From Lachnospiraceae bacterium (lineage in GTDB: Bacteria > Bacillota > Clostridia > Lachnospirales > Lachnospiraceae), in NCBI GenBank assembly GCA_017437205.1, contig JAFSBP010000303.1, positions 1-5,179 on the forward strand: a DNA stretch of 5,179 bases, in the 5' to 3' direction. The notes beneath the pieces were generated by a model. That model worked only from the letters and a program-made list of their open reading frames with translations, was not told where the DNA came from and ran no database searches. Position 1 is the first letter of the stretch. The number at the start of each line of letters is the position of its first letter. This document shows positions 1-5,179 of the stretch, piece by piece. A program made the position numbers and the translations under genes.

Positions 1-1
1 A

Positions 2-2986
2 GTGCTGGTTTTGCGCTGGCTGTTTCGCAAGGCGCCGAAAAAATATACCTACCTTTTGTGGCTGGTTGTGGCGTTTCGTCTGGTCTGTCCGCTGACGGTG
101 GACAGTGCGTTCAGTATCTTCAATCTGAATTTGTTGCCGGAAAATGATTCGTCGGGGAAGGTGGAACTTGAATTGCCGGGTATTGTTCCGGATGTTGGCG
201 GAGAAGGAAATTATTCGCCGGAGCCGGCACCGGAGGTCGGCGGGGCTACGAATGAACGCCCGGATTCTATGCTGGGAGTTGGCGGAAATACGAGTGTCGT
301 GCCTGAGATCGGCGGGACAATGATTGGCGATTTCGAGCCAGATAGCAATGTAAACAACCGTCCGGGAAGTACAATCAGTTCGTTGCCGCAACTGCCGGGT
401 CAAACAATCGAAACGAAACCGCAGACAAACCTGTGGCAGGAGATTGACTGGCAGACAGTCTGCGCATGGGTATGGGTTTTAGGCATGATTATTCTGTCGG
501 TTTTCATGATCGTCAGTTGGATTCGTCTTAAACTGCGTGTGAGAACAGCAGTCAAAGTGCGCACCCGTGTTTATGAAACTGACATGATTGATTCAGCCTT
601 TGTGTTGGGCATCAGAAAGCCGACAATCTACCTTCCGGTGGGACTGGATCGTCAGGAGCAGGCGTGGGTTCTGCTTCATGAGACCAGCCATATCCGGCGG
701 AAGGACTATCTGGTGAAGATAATTGCGACGGTGCTGACCATCGTATATTGGTTCCATCCGCTTGTGTGGGTGGCGTGGTTCGGTATGTGCCGCGATATGG
801 AGATGAGCTGTGATGAGATGGCTCTTGAAGGAGCCGACGCGGAGCTTCGGAAAGCATACAGTCGGACGCTTCTGACGGTGGCGACGCAGAAAAGAATTAA
901 TTGGAATGCAATCACTGCATTTGGCGAGGTCAGTGTAAAGAGCAGAATTAAGCATGTGTTGAGTTTTAAGAAGCCTGCGGTGTGGATGGGCGCGGTATTT
1001 GCGGTGGTATTAGTAGCTGTGCTGGTGGTGTTCGGGACGAACGGACAGGCTGAGGGCGGAAATGCGTCATCCAAAGATATAATCGTTGATGATAGTCTTG
1101 ATGAGTCTAAGAATACAGAGGCAGAAACAAACGAGCAGGAATTTTTTGATCAGGAAGAAAGTAAAGAGGATTCGATTGGCAGTTTTTCTGAAATAAAGAA
1201 GAATATTCTATATAATCAAAAAACAATGCTTGAGAAAGAATCGCTGGGAGTAGAAAGGATTACCGGAAACAATCAATATATTTATGTATATGGCATGAAT
1301 AGTCAGAGATCGTCGGGAGATGGAAGTCTTATGCGTCACTATTCAGTAATAAGATATAATCCTGATGGTACCGGAGCAGAAACCATCTATTCTTTTGATG
1401 AATGCATGGATAAAGAGGAACTGCATATTGGTTATGAATATAGCCATAAAAACGGAGAATATCTTATGGGAATGACGGTAGATGAAGATGGAAATCTTAT
1501 TTCGATTCTTCGTCGGATGTCATTTGGCGTAGGTGAGTACTTTTTAACAAAGTGGAATTGCCATGGTGACATGTTATGGGAGAGAAAGCTTGATGAGGTA
1601 AAAGGCTATACTTCGGATGTAGTTTGCTCTGAAAAAAACATCCTGGTAGAATATGAAAATATTATTTATGTGTTTGATCAGGAAGGTATTTTGAAACAAA
1701 AGATTGATGTGGAGGAAAATAAACAATATCCTTCTTTGTGCATTGATAAGAACGGAAAACCTTATGTCAAATATATGCGAAGCGAAATACCTGTTGACAA
1801 AGGAATGGCGGCGATTGATTTGGAAACAGGAACTATTGGCGAAGAAGCAGATGTCTTCTGGGCAGCAGAGTTTTTTGAGGTCGGGACAGTACAAGGTGAT
1901 ATCAGTAAATATGGCTATGATTTTGTTCTCTGTAACGAATATTCGGTGGTCGGCTGGAATTTTGGAGATGAATTCTACACGAAAATAGCTCATTTTGCTG
2001 AGTCTGGAATTGAACTTAAGGAATCTCGTCAAGCGGTAGCGGTTGATAATGCGTTGTGGCTGAGTCTTGGCGGTAGCATGGTAGGCAGAACGGTAGAAAT
2101 CTTGACTGAAGTCGGAGAGGGAAGTTTGCAGACACCGAATAGGGAAGGCATTGGTGAACCGTGGATTGATCAGGCATGGGCAGACTTTGATCAGAAGACG
2201 GAAGTAGAAGAAAATTTGGTGCATGATGGGATTTTCCTTCCTTGGGGATATACCGGATTCTTGGATATTCATCCCAGAACCAATAAAAATTATCCACTGA
2301 ACATGGATTATGACGGAGATGGATTGACTGATCGTGTATATCAGCGTTATTGTGAGGAAGAAAAGCGTCATGAGGCATATCTGTTCTTTGGATCTGGGGA
2401 AATGCTGAAACTAGATCATGAAGTATGGGGATTTTATCGAGTGTATAGCGTTGATTTCGACGGAGATGGTGCCGTGGAGATTTTTTATAAACATCATGTA
2501 CCCGGTGCAGATAATGACGGAACGACTTATATCAGTTTCTTTGAAAAAGATAACGGAGAATGGGTCAGAATCGAGATCTATAATGAAGGAAAAGGATATT
2601 CCGGATTGCTTGAATACACTGATTTATATGCCCGAACGACACGACTTGATCTGAAACTTCAGAAAATAGACAATACTCATCTGAAAATCACTTTTGAAAA
2701 CAAAGGAATTTCTACAGTGTTGGAAGTAAGTGAGGAATTGATCGATATCTATTTTGATGAAGCAAAGAACGTATATCAGAATGTGGTAACGGCAACAAGC
2801 GTAATTGTAAGCTATGATGAAAAACAAGGATGTGATCTGTTATTGTGTTCTGGAAACATGGGAAGTTTATGGGAATTCATTAGGGTTGAATGGCAAATTA
2901 GCTATAAAGACGGAGGCTTTATGGTAGAAAGTATTTGCGCAAAATATATGCGGGAAGATACGATGAAAGAACTTGTTGCGGAATAA
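2..2986 (+). CDS. BlaR1/MecR1-type M56 membrane metalloprotease sensor with giant extracytoplasmic domain (5' partial)
   Basis: Likely antirepressor/signal transducer of a BlaI-BlaR1-like pair: ligand binding outside the membrane would activate the cytoplasmic-side zinc protease and lead to repressor inactivation. Residues are numbered from the first full codon. About 15-33 is a membrane helix following KAPKKY, 46-148 an outer loop, 152-175 a helix, and 226-230 the zinc motif HETSH followed by IRRKDYL. E267 in DMEMSCDE lies 41 residues after the first His, the expected third-ligand position. About 326-344 is the last helix, then an acidic linker to about 395. Residues 400-690 are strand-rich with recurring DxxG turns (propeller-like), and DxDxDG loops sit at 769-777 and 818-826. 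Homologues start roughly 15-25 residues earlier with a first helix, so the GTG at position 2 is probably an internal Val codon and the gene enters from the left. No SxxK penicillin-binding motif is visible in the C-terminal part, so a beta-lactam ligand is unlikely. The M56 assignment is firm; the ligand is unknown. Confidence 0.9.
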   Translation: MLVLRWLFRKAPKKYTYLLWLVVAFRLVCPLTVDSAFSIFNLNLLPENDSSGKVELELPGIVPDVGGEGNYSPEPAPEVGGATNERPDSMLGVGGNTSVVPEIGGTMIGDFEPDSNVNNRPGSTISSLPQLPGQTIETKPQTNLWQEIDWQTVCAWVWVLGMIILSVFMIVSWIRLKLRVRTAVKVRTRVYETDMIDSAFVLGIRKPTIYLPVGLDRQEQAWVLLHETSHIRRKDYLVKIIATVLTIVYWFHPLVWVAWFGMCRDMEMSCDEMALEGADAELRKAYSRTLLTVATQKRINWNAITAFGEVSVKSRIKHVLSFKKPAVWMGAVFAVVLVAVLVVFGTNGQAEGGNASSKDIIVDDSLDESKNTEAETNEQEFFDQEESKEDSIGSFSEIKKNILYNQKTMLEKESLGVERITGNNQYIYVYGMNSQRSSGDGSLMRHYSVIRYNPDGTGAETIYSFDECMDKEELHIGYEYSHKNGEYLMGMTVDEDGNLISILRRMSFGVGEYFLTKWNCHGDMLWERKLDEVKGYTSDVVCSEKNILVEYENIIYVFDQEGILKQKIDVEENKQYPSLCIDKNGKPYVKYMRSEIPVDKGMAAIDLETGTIGEEADVFWAAEFFEVGTVQGDISKYGYDFVLCNEYSVVGWNFGDEFYTKIAHFAESGIELKESRQAVAVDNALWLSLGGSMVGRTVEILTEVGEGSLQTPNREGIGEPWIDQAWADFDQKTEVEENLVHDGIFLPWGYTGFLDIHPRTNKNYPLNMDYDGDGLTDRVYQRYCEEEKRHEAYLFFGSGEMLKLDHEVWGFYRVYSVDFDGDGAVEIFYKHHVPGADNDGTTYISFFEKDNGEWVRIEIYNEGKGYSGLLEYTDLYARTTRLDLKLQKIDNTHLKITFENKGISTVLEVSEELIDIYFDEAKNVYQNVVTATSVIVSYDEKQGCDLLLCSGNMGSLWEFIRVEWQISYKDGGFMVESICAKYMREDTMKELVAE
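188..316 (+). repeat. Degenerate P-[DE]-[VI]-G-G repeat in the outer loop of the M56 sensor
   Basis: Four copies of a short motif lie in the extracytoplasmic loop between the second and third membrane helices: PDVGG (63-67), PEVGG (77-81), LGVGG (91-95) and PEIGG (101-105). The first three are exactly 14 residues (42 bp) apart and the last is 10 further on. The codons repeat as well, with GTT GGC GGA at 194 and 278, GTC GGC GGG at 236 and ATC GGC GGG at 308. This suggests expansion by slippage or duplication followed by drift. The loop is otherwise Pro/Gly/Asn/Ser-rich and probably flexible. No function is assigned. Confidence 0.6.
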
Positions 2987-3047
2987 AAAATCCCCCCTCT
3001 TTTGCAACCATGCTTGTGCATTGGGCAAAGGAAGGGGGATTCTTTTT
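2985..3047. terminator. Bidirectional intrinsic terminator between convergent M56 gene and aro operon
   Basis: The arms at 2989-3005 and 3025-3041 form a 17-bp stem. On the plus strand there is one C-A mismatch (2997/3033) and one T-G wobble (3000/3030); on the minus strand the two swap roles. An inner stem adds CC/GG (3008-3009 with 3023-3024) and ATGC/GCAT (3010-3013 with 3018-3021), leaving a TTGT loop. A T-rich tail (3040-3047) follows on the plus strand, and the A-run at 2985-2990 supplies the U-tract for the minus strand. It starts inside the M56 stop codon and ends 6 bases before the aroQ stop, so it should end both transcripts. Confidence 0.93.
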
Positions 3048-3052
3048 CAAGC

Positions 3053-3481
3053 CTATTCTTCACATAACGCCTTTATCGCCTCAATATATCCGTCCGTCCC
3101 CATGCCCATGATGGTCTTTTTCGCATAGTAGGAAACGTAGGAAATCTGCCGAAAGTCCTCTCTGGATTTCACATCGGAGATGTGAATCTCCACGGTGGGG
3201 ATCATCACGGATTTCAGCGCGTCTAGGATGGCTATGCTGGTGTGGGTGTAGGCGCCGGGATTGATCACGATGCCGTCGATATTCTGGAAGTAGGCTTCCT
3301 GAATGCGATCCACCAGGCAGCCCTCATGGTTAGACTGGTAAAACTCCACTTCGATTCCCTCGGAATCACAGTAGTTCTGAATTTTCTTCAGCAGACTTTC
3401 GTAGGTGTCTGCTCCGTAAATGTTCTTCTCACGGATGCCCAGCATGTTCAGGTTGGGGCCGTTAATCACCAATATTTTCAT
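3053..3481 (-). CDS. aroQ: Type II 3-dehydroquinate dehydratase
   Basis: Cytoplasmic enzyme of the shikimate pathway that dehydrates 3-dehydroquinate to 3-dehydroshikimate. The protein has 142 residues, normal for the small dodecameric type II family. Visible family motifs are NGPNLNMLGIRE (7-18) with R17 and catalytic Y22 in the following YG, QSNHEG (49-54), NPGAYTHTS (74-82, substrate anchoring), EIHISD (98-103, containing the catalytic His at 100) and REDFR (107-111). All key residues are present. It is the second gene of the operon: its ATG lies inside the end of aroE-aroK, with a 20-nt overlap in another frame. A GGAGG sits 6 nt upstream of the ATG, inside the aroK coding sequence. Translational coupling and expression from the upstream aro promoter are inferred. 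The fold is unrelated to the type I enzyme AroD. Confidence 0.97.
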   Translation of the reverse strand: MKILVINGPNLNMLGIREKNIYGADTYESLLKKIQNYCDSEGIEVEFYQSNHEGCLVDRIQEAYFQNIDGIVINPGAYTHTSIAILDALKSVMIPTVEIHISDVKSREDFRQISYVSYYAKKTIMGMGTDGYIEAIKALCEE

Positions 3482-4775
3482 AGAAATCCTCCATTATCTC
3501 ATTGACCATTTGCGGTAGATTGCCTTCTGCGACCGAAATCTGTCGGTGACAGAGGCTTTGATAAATCGGATGCCGCTTTGCGTACATATCGGTCAGTTTG
3601 TTTTGTTGGGACAGAGGGCGGCCGTCGGTGGCCAGCTTCTCAAGATTTCGGTCCAGATAGTAGATCCGCCCGTTCTGTAGCATGGGGAAGTGGTTTGCCC
3701 CCCGGGTGGGGAGTCCGCCGCCGCAGGAGATGATCACGCCGGTCTTCGCACCGGCGATCTTAGCGGCTTCCGTTTCGCATCGGCGGAAATATTCCTCGCC
3801 GTCAGTGGCAAAAATGTCTGGAATTGGGCGGCCTTCACGCTCGACAATCAAGGTGTCCACATCCACTACCTCTCTGTGAAGTGTCTCGGATAGGGCTTTT
3901 CCCACTGTGGTCTTGCCGCAGCCGGGCATGCCGATCAAAACAATATTTGACGTCTCAGCCAGAACTTTTTTGTACACGCGCTCAATATCCTCGTCGGAGA
4001 ACGTCCGGCCGCTGAAATATTCTGCCGCGTAGGCTGCCTGAGCCACCAGCATGGGAAGTCCGCAGGTGGCAGGGATATTCATGCTTCTGGCAGTGTGAAC
4101 CAAAAGCGTCGTTCCGGGATTATAGATTACATCCACCACACCGCTAAGGTGGGGGAACAGGGTGAGATCCACCGGAGTGGCGTAATTGTTCGGGTACATG
4201 CCCACCGGAGTGGTGTTAATAATTATCTCCGCGTCGCAATGATGCGCGGCCAGTCTGTCATAGGTGTCAAACCGTAAAGGGCAGTTGCGAGTGATGCCGA
4301 CGGTAAGGTCGGCAGAAGACAGCTCTGAATTGTCGGAGGGCGCTGCACTTCGTGAGATAACCACAATCTCACGGGCGCCATTGTCCGCGACAGCGTTTCG
4401 TGCCGTCAGGCTGGTACCGCCGTTTCCCAAAATCAATACCTTTTTGTCTGCAAAATCGATGCCCGCGCGTCTCGCACAGTACAGAAAACCGTCATAATCC
4501 GTATTATAGCCGTAGAGAATGCCATCTTGGTTCACGACTGTATTTACGGCGCCGATGGCCTTCGCCTTCGTGTCAACGTGCTCGCAGGTTTCGCAGGCGA
4601 CCTGTTTGTAGGGAATCGTCACATTGATGCCGGAAAATGTCCGTTGCCGAAAGAAATCGTCCACCTGATCGCGGGGGAGGGGGATCAAATCGTAGTCGCA
4701 ATCCCATAATTGTTTGTGAATCGCGGGCGAAAAGCTGTGTCCCAGTTTCTCGCCGAGAAGTCCGTAGCTACTCAT
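3462..4775 (-). CDS. aroE-aroK: Bifunctional shikimate dehydrogenase-shikimate kinase fusion
   Basis: A 437-residue cytoplasmic protein joining two consecutive pathway enzymes: NADPH-dependent reduction of 3-dehydroshikimate to shikimate, then ATP-dependent phosphorylation to shikimate 3-phosphate. Residues 1-272 are AroE: HSFSP (13-17) with substrate serines 14 and 16, NVTIPYK with catalytic K57, N78, NTD with catalytic D93, nucleotide loop GNGGTS (117-122), R142 in the place of the NADP-selecting Arg, and GLPMLVAQA (239-247). Residues 275-437 are AroK: P-loop GMPGCGKT (282-289), DVD (305-307), R331, GGG (352-354), lid Arg in DGRPLS (384-389), R401. Both halves are full length with catalytic residues intact, and almost no linker separates them. 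The start is the ATG at 4775, because AGGAGG lies 6 nt upstream and homology begins at once (MSSYGLLGEKLGHS). An in-frame TTG further upstream has neither. It overlaps aroQ by 20 nt. Assignment is firm; dual activity is inferred from motifs. Confidence 0.96.
   Translation of the reverse strand: MSSYGLLGEKLGHSFSPAIHKQLWDCDYDLIPLPRDQVDDFFRQRTFSGINVTIPYKQVACETCEHVDTKAKAIGAVNTVVNQDGILYGYNTDYDGFLYCARRAGIDFADKKVLILGNGGTSLTARNAVADNGAREIVVISRSAAPSDNSELSSADLTVGITRNCPLRFDTYDRLAAHHCDAEIIINTTPVGMYPNNYATPVDLTLFPHLSGVVDVIYNPGTTLLVHTARSMNIPATCGLPMLVAQAAYAAEYFSGRTFSDEDIERVYKKVLAETSNIVLIGMPGCGKTTVGKALSETLHREVVDVDTLIVEREGRPIPDIFATDGEEYFRRCETEAAKIAGAKTGVIISCGGGLPTRGANHFPMLQNGRIYYLDRNLEKLATDGRPLSQQNKLTDMYAKRHPIYQSLCHRQISVAEGNLPQMVNEIMEDFYENIGD
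3488..3492 (-). promoter_or_regulatory. Ribosome binding site of aroQ inside the aroK coding end
   Basis: On the minus strand GGAGG lies 6 nt before the ATG at 3481. It is embedded in the last codons of the upstream fusion gene, within MEDFYENIGD. It supports the chosen aroQ start and suggests coupled translation. Confidence 0.85.
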
Positions 4776-4781
4776 GGAAAA

Positions 4782-4787
4782 CCTCCT
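4782..4787 (-). promoter_or_regulatory. Ribosome binding site of aroE-aroK
   Basis: On the minus strand a perfect AGGAGG lies 6 nt before the ATG at 4775. This decides the start against the 16-codon-longer reading from the TTG at 4823. Confidence 0.92.
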
Positions 4788-4818
4788 GAGGAAAATTGAT
4801 TGCTTCGGTAAGTATGTC

Positions 4819-4857
4819 CGCAATCGTTGCGAGCAGACTTTAACGAATTAGCCTGCT
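4819..4857 (-). other. Two stacked hairpins at the 5' end of the aro leader RNA
   Basis: Read on the minus strand, the predicted leader begins near 4860. It first forms an 8-bp stem (AGCAGGCT with AGTCTGCT, one G-U pair, 10-nt loop, 4857-4832). This is followed directly by a 5-bp stem CGCAA/TTGCG with a 3-nt loop (4831-4819). Neither is followed by a U-run, so they are not terminators. A 5' end protecting structure or a weak regulatory leader is possible. Pairing was found by eye and no known riboswitch or T-box motif was recognised. Confidence 0.4.
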
Positions 4858-4866
4858 AACGTACAT

Positions 4867-4895
4867 AGTGTAACACGAATTGTATCGAGAGACAA
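4867..4895 (-). promoter_or_regulatory. Promoter of the aroE-aroK/aroQ operon
   Basis: On the minus strand TTGTCT (-35, 4895-4890) and TACACT (-10, 4872-4867) are separated by exactly 17 nt, with TG one base before the -10 (extended -10 type). Each hexamer matches 4 of 6 sigma-A consensus bases. The predicted start near 4860 gives a leader of about 85 nt before the ATG at 4775. Moderate strength fits a housekeeping biosynthetic operon. No competing candidate of this quality was seen on this strand of the intergenic region. Confidence 0.65.
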
Positions 4896-4896
4896 G

Positions 4897-4969
4897 AAAA
4901 ATAACTGAAAACTTTAAAAAAGAAAATGACAAAAGTGTTACAGAAACGTGATAAAAACTTAACAGAAAA
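4897..4969. other. A-tract-rich segment between divergent promoters
   Basis: Eight runs of 3-6 A on the plus strand are centred near 4899, 4909, 4918, 4924, 4932, 4945, 4955 and 4967, many about 9-12 bp apart. The segment fills the gap between the two divergent -35 boxes. Such DNA is often curved, and A/T-rich DNA just upstream of a -35 can act as an UP element for the right-hand promoter. No protein-binding site is recognised with certainty. Confidence 0.4.
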
Positions 4970-4972
4970 GAT

Positions 4973-4987
4973 GTTGACAATGTAAAC
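4973..4987. promoter_or_regulatory. BlaI-type operator 1, over the -35 box
   Basis: An imperfect dyad GTTGAC-AAT-GTAAAC, in which 5 of 6 arm positions are symmetric. It covers the whole TTGACA -35 box of the blaI-like gene. It is identical to operator 2 at 13 of 15 positions, and the centres (4980 and 5012) are 32 bp apart, about three helical turns. Binding by the downstream repressor, and hence autorepression, is inferred from position and from known practice in the BlaI/MecI family. Confidence 0.7.
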
Positions 4988-5002
4988 TGCGCATGATATA
5001 CT
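4974..5002 (+). promoter_or_regulatory. Strong promoter of the blaI-like gene
   Basis: A perfect TTGACA (4974-4979) lies 17 nt from TATACT (4997-5002, 5 of 6), with TG at 4994-4995 making an extended -10. Transcription should start near 5009, leaving a leader of about 86 nt. The near-consensus promoter is covered by two operators, the usual arrangement for a tightly repressed, inducible operon. Confidence 0.9.
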
Positions 5003-5003
5003 G

Positions 5004-5020
5004 TGTTTACAAAGTAAACA
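5004..5020. promoter_or_regulatory. BlaI-type operator 2, over the transcription start
   Basis: A perfect 7-bp inverted repeat TGTTTAC-AAA-GTAAACA directly after the -10 box, spanning the predicted start near 5009. It is the more symmetric of the two operators. A separate 10-bp palindrome, AACAATTGTT (5017-5026), overlaps its right end. The site resembles the TTACA/TGTAA half-sites known for BlaI/MecI/CopY repressors, but with a 3-bp centre between GTTTAC arms. Confidence 0.78.
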
Positions 5021-5080
5021 ATTGTTGAAATGATTTTACCAAAAACGAGGCCACGTTAACGGACCACTGTTTAAGAAAAA

Positions 5081-5086
5081 AGGAGG
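5081..5086 (+). promoter_or_regulatory. Ribosome binding site of the blaI-like gene
   Basis: AGGAGG with an A-rich run in front and 8 nt before the ATG at 5095. It fixes the start of the truncated repressor gene. Confidence 0.92.
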
Positions 5087-5094
5087 AGATTGCG

Positions 5095-5179
5095 ATGGAG
5101 ACGAAAAATATCAGCCTTACCCCCGCAGAATGGAATGTGTTGGAGTGCCTGTGGGAGAATCCCGGTTGCACAGGGCGTG
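5095..5179 (+). CDS. BlaI/MecI/CopY-family winged-helix repressor, N-terminal 28 residues (3' partial)
   Basis: Only 28 codons are inside the window, beginning METKNISLTPAEW and continuing NVLECLWENPGCTGR. The pattern L-T-x-A-E-W-x-V-L-E-x-L-W-E is the signature of the first helix of BlaI/MecI-type winged-helix repressors, which bind dyad operators as dimers and are inactivated when a BlaR1-type M56 protease is activated. A perfect Shine-Dalgarno sequence, a strong promoter and two dyad operators just upstream fit an autoregulated repressor gene. Family knowledge predicts an M56 membrane protease gene directly downstream, outside the window. The reading frame is open to the window edge. Its target genes cannot be told from this fragment. 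Confidence 0.88.
   Translation, partial: METKNISLTPAEWNVLECLWENPGCTGR

Noticed and set aside
345..994. Possible penicillin-binding serine motif in the sensor domain (residue numbers of the M56 protein)
   Set aside because: No SxxK with a following SxN and KTG was found in the extracytoplasmic part; SSKD and SYKDG do not fit.
593..1074. Overlapping minus-strand open frames opposite the protease core
   Set aside because: They are antisense to the HExxH region, whose plus-strand reading is clearly conserved; their products are low-complexity His/Pro/Ser-rich and match no family I know.
1574..2371. Long minus-strand open frame (265 codons) inside the M56 gene
   Set aside because: It lies opposite the sensor domain, has no ribosome binding site or recognisable domain, and its Cys/Phe/Ile/His-rich product looks like antisense reading of AT-rich coding DNA.
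3242..4709. Several plus-strand open frames of 60-87 codons across the aro genes
   Set aside because: All are antisense to strongly conserved AroQ and AroE-AroK motifs, overlap each other in different frames and lack convincing start signals.
4776..4823. N-terminal extension of AroE-AroK by 16 residues from a TTG start
   Set aside because: No ribosome binding site precedes it, it reads through the Shine-Dalgarno site of the real ATG, and AroE homology begins at the ATG at 4775.
4869..4942. 8-bp inverted pair TGTAACAC (4869-4876) and GTGTTACA (4935-4942)
   Set aside because: An 8-bp match of this kind is expected about once by chance in a region this size, and the copies do not resemble the two operators.
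5054..5061. Palindrome CGTTAACG in the blaI leader, as a possible third operator
   Set aside because: It has no 3-bp centre and lacks the GTTTAC/GTAAAC arms of the other two sites, so it is probably incidental.

Overview
The window looks like chromosomal DNA of a Gram-positive anaerobe of the class Clostridia, probably Lachnospiraceae or a relative. The evidence is strong AGGAGG ribosome binding sites, sigma-A type promoters, BlaI/BlaR1-type regulators with very large sensor domains, a fused shikimate dehydrogenase-shikimate kinase, and a base composition of about 30-57% GC in the rows counted by hand. The genus assignment is inference.

Layout. (1) Positions 2-2986, plus strand: most of a very large BlaR1/MecR1-type membrane metalloprotease of peptidase family M56. 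Its N-terminus lies left of the window. The HExxH protease core is intact. Outside the membrane it carries no penicillin-binding domain. Instead it has about 650 residues that look like a beta-propeller followed by two DxDxDG calcium-loop (VCBS/FG-GAP-like) motifs. (2) Positions 2985-3047: a bidirectional terminator between convergent genes. (3) Positions 3053-4775, minus strand: a two-gene shikimate-pathway operon. The first gene is a bifunctional AroE-AroK fusion and the second is a type II dehydroquinase, AroQ, overlapping it by 20 nt. Together they carry out three consecutive steps: dehydroquinate to dehydroshikimate, to shikimate, to shikimate 3-phosphate. (4) Positions 4776-5094: a divergent regulatory region. 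It holds the aro promoter and structured leader, a series of A-tracts, and a near-consensus promoter for the right-hand gene with two near-identical dyad operators over it. (5) Positions 5095-5179, plus strand: the first 28 codons of a BlaI/MecI/CopY-family repressor, cut by the window edge.

How the parts relate. The left membrane protease and the right repressor belong to the two halves of a known signalling pair: ligand sensing activates the M56 protease, the BlaI repressor is inactivated, and the operon is derepressed. The aro operon, on the other strand, separates them. They are therefore probably parts of two different BlaI/M56 modules flanking a housekeeping operon, with each missing partner just outside the window. 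The most unusual item is the left sensor: conserved protease machinery joined to a large, AT-richer and unassigned extracellular sensor. I found no RNA genes, CRISPR arrays or mobile elements.
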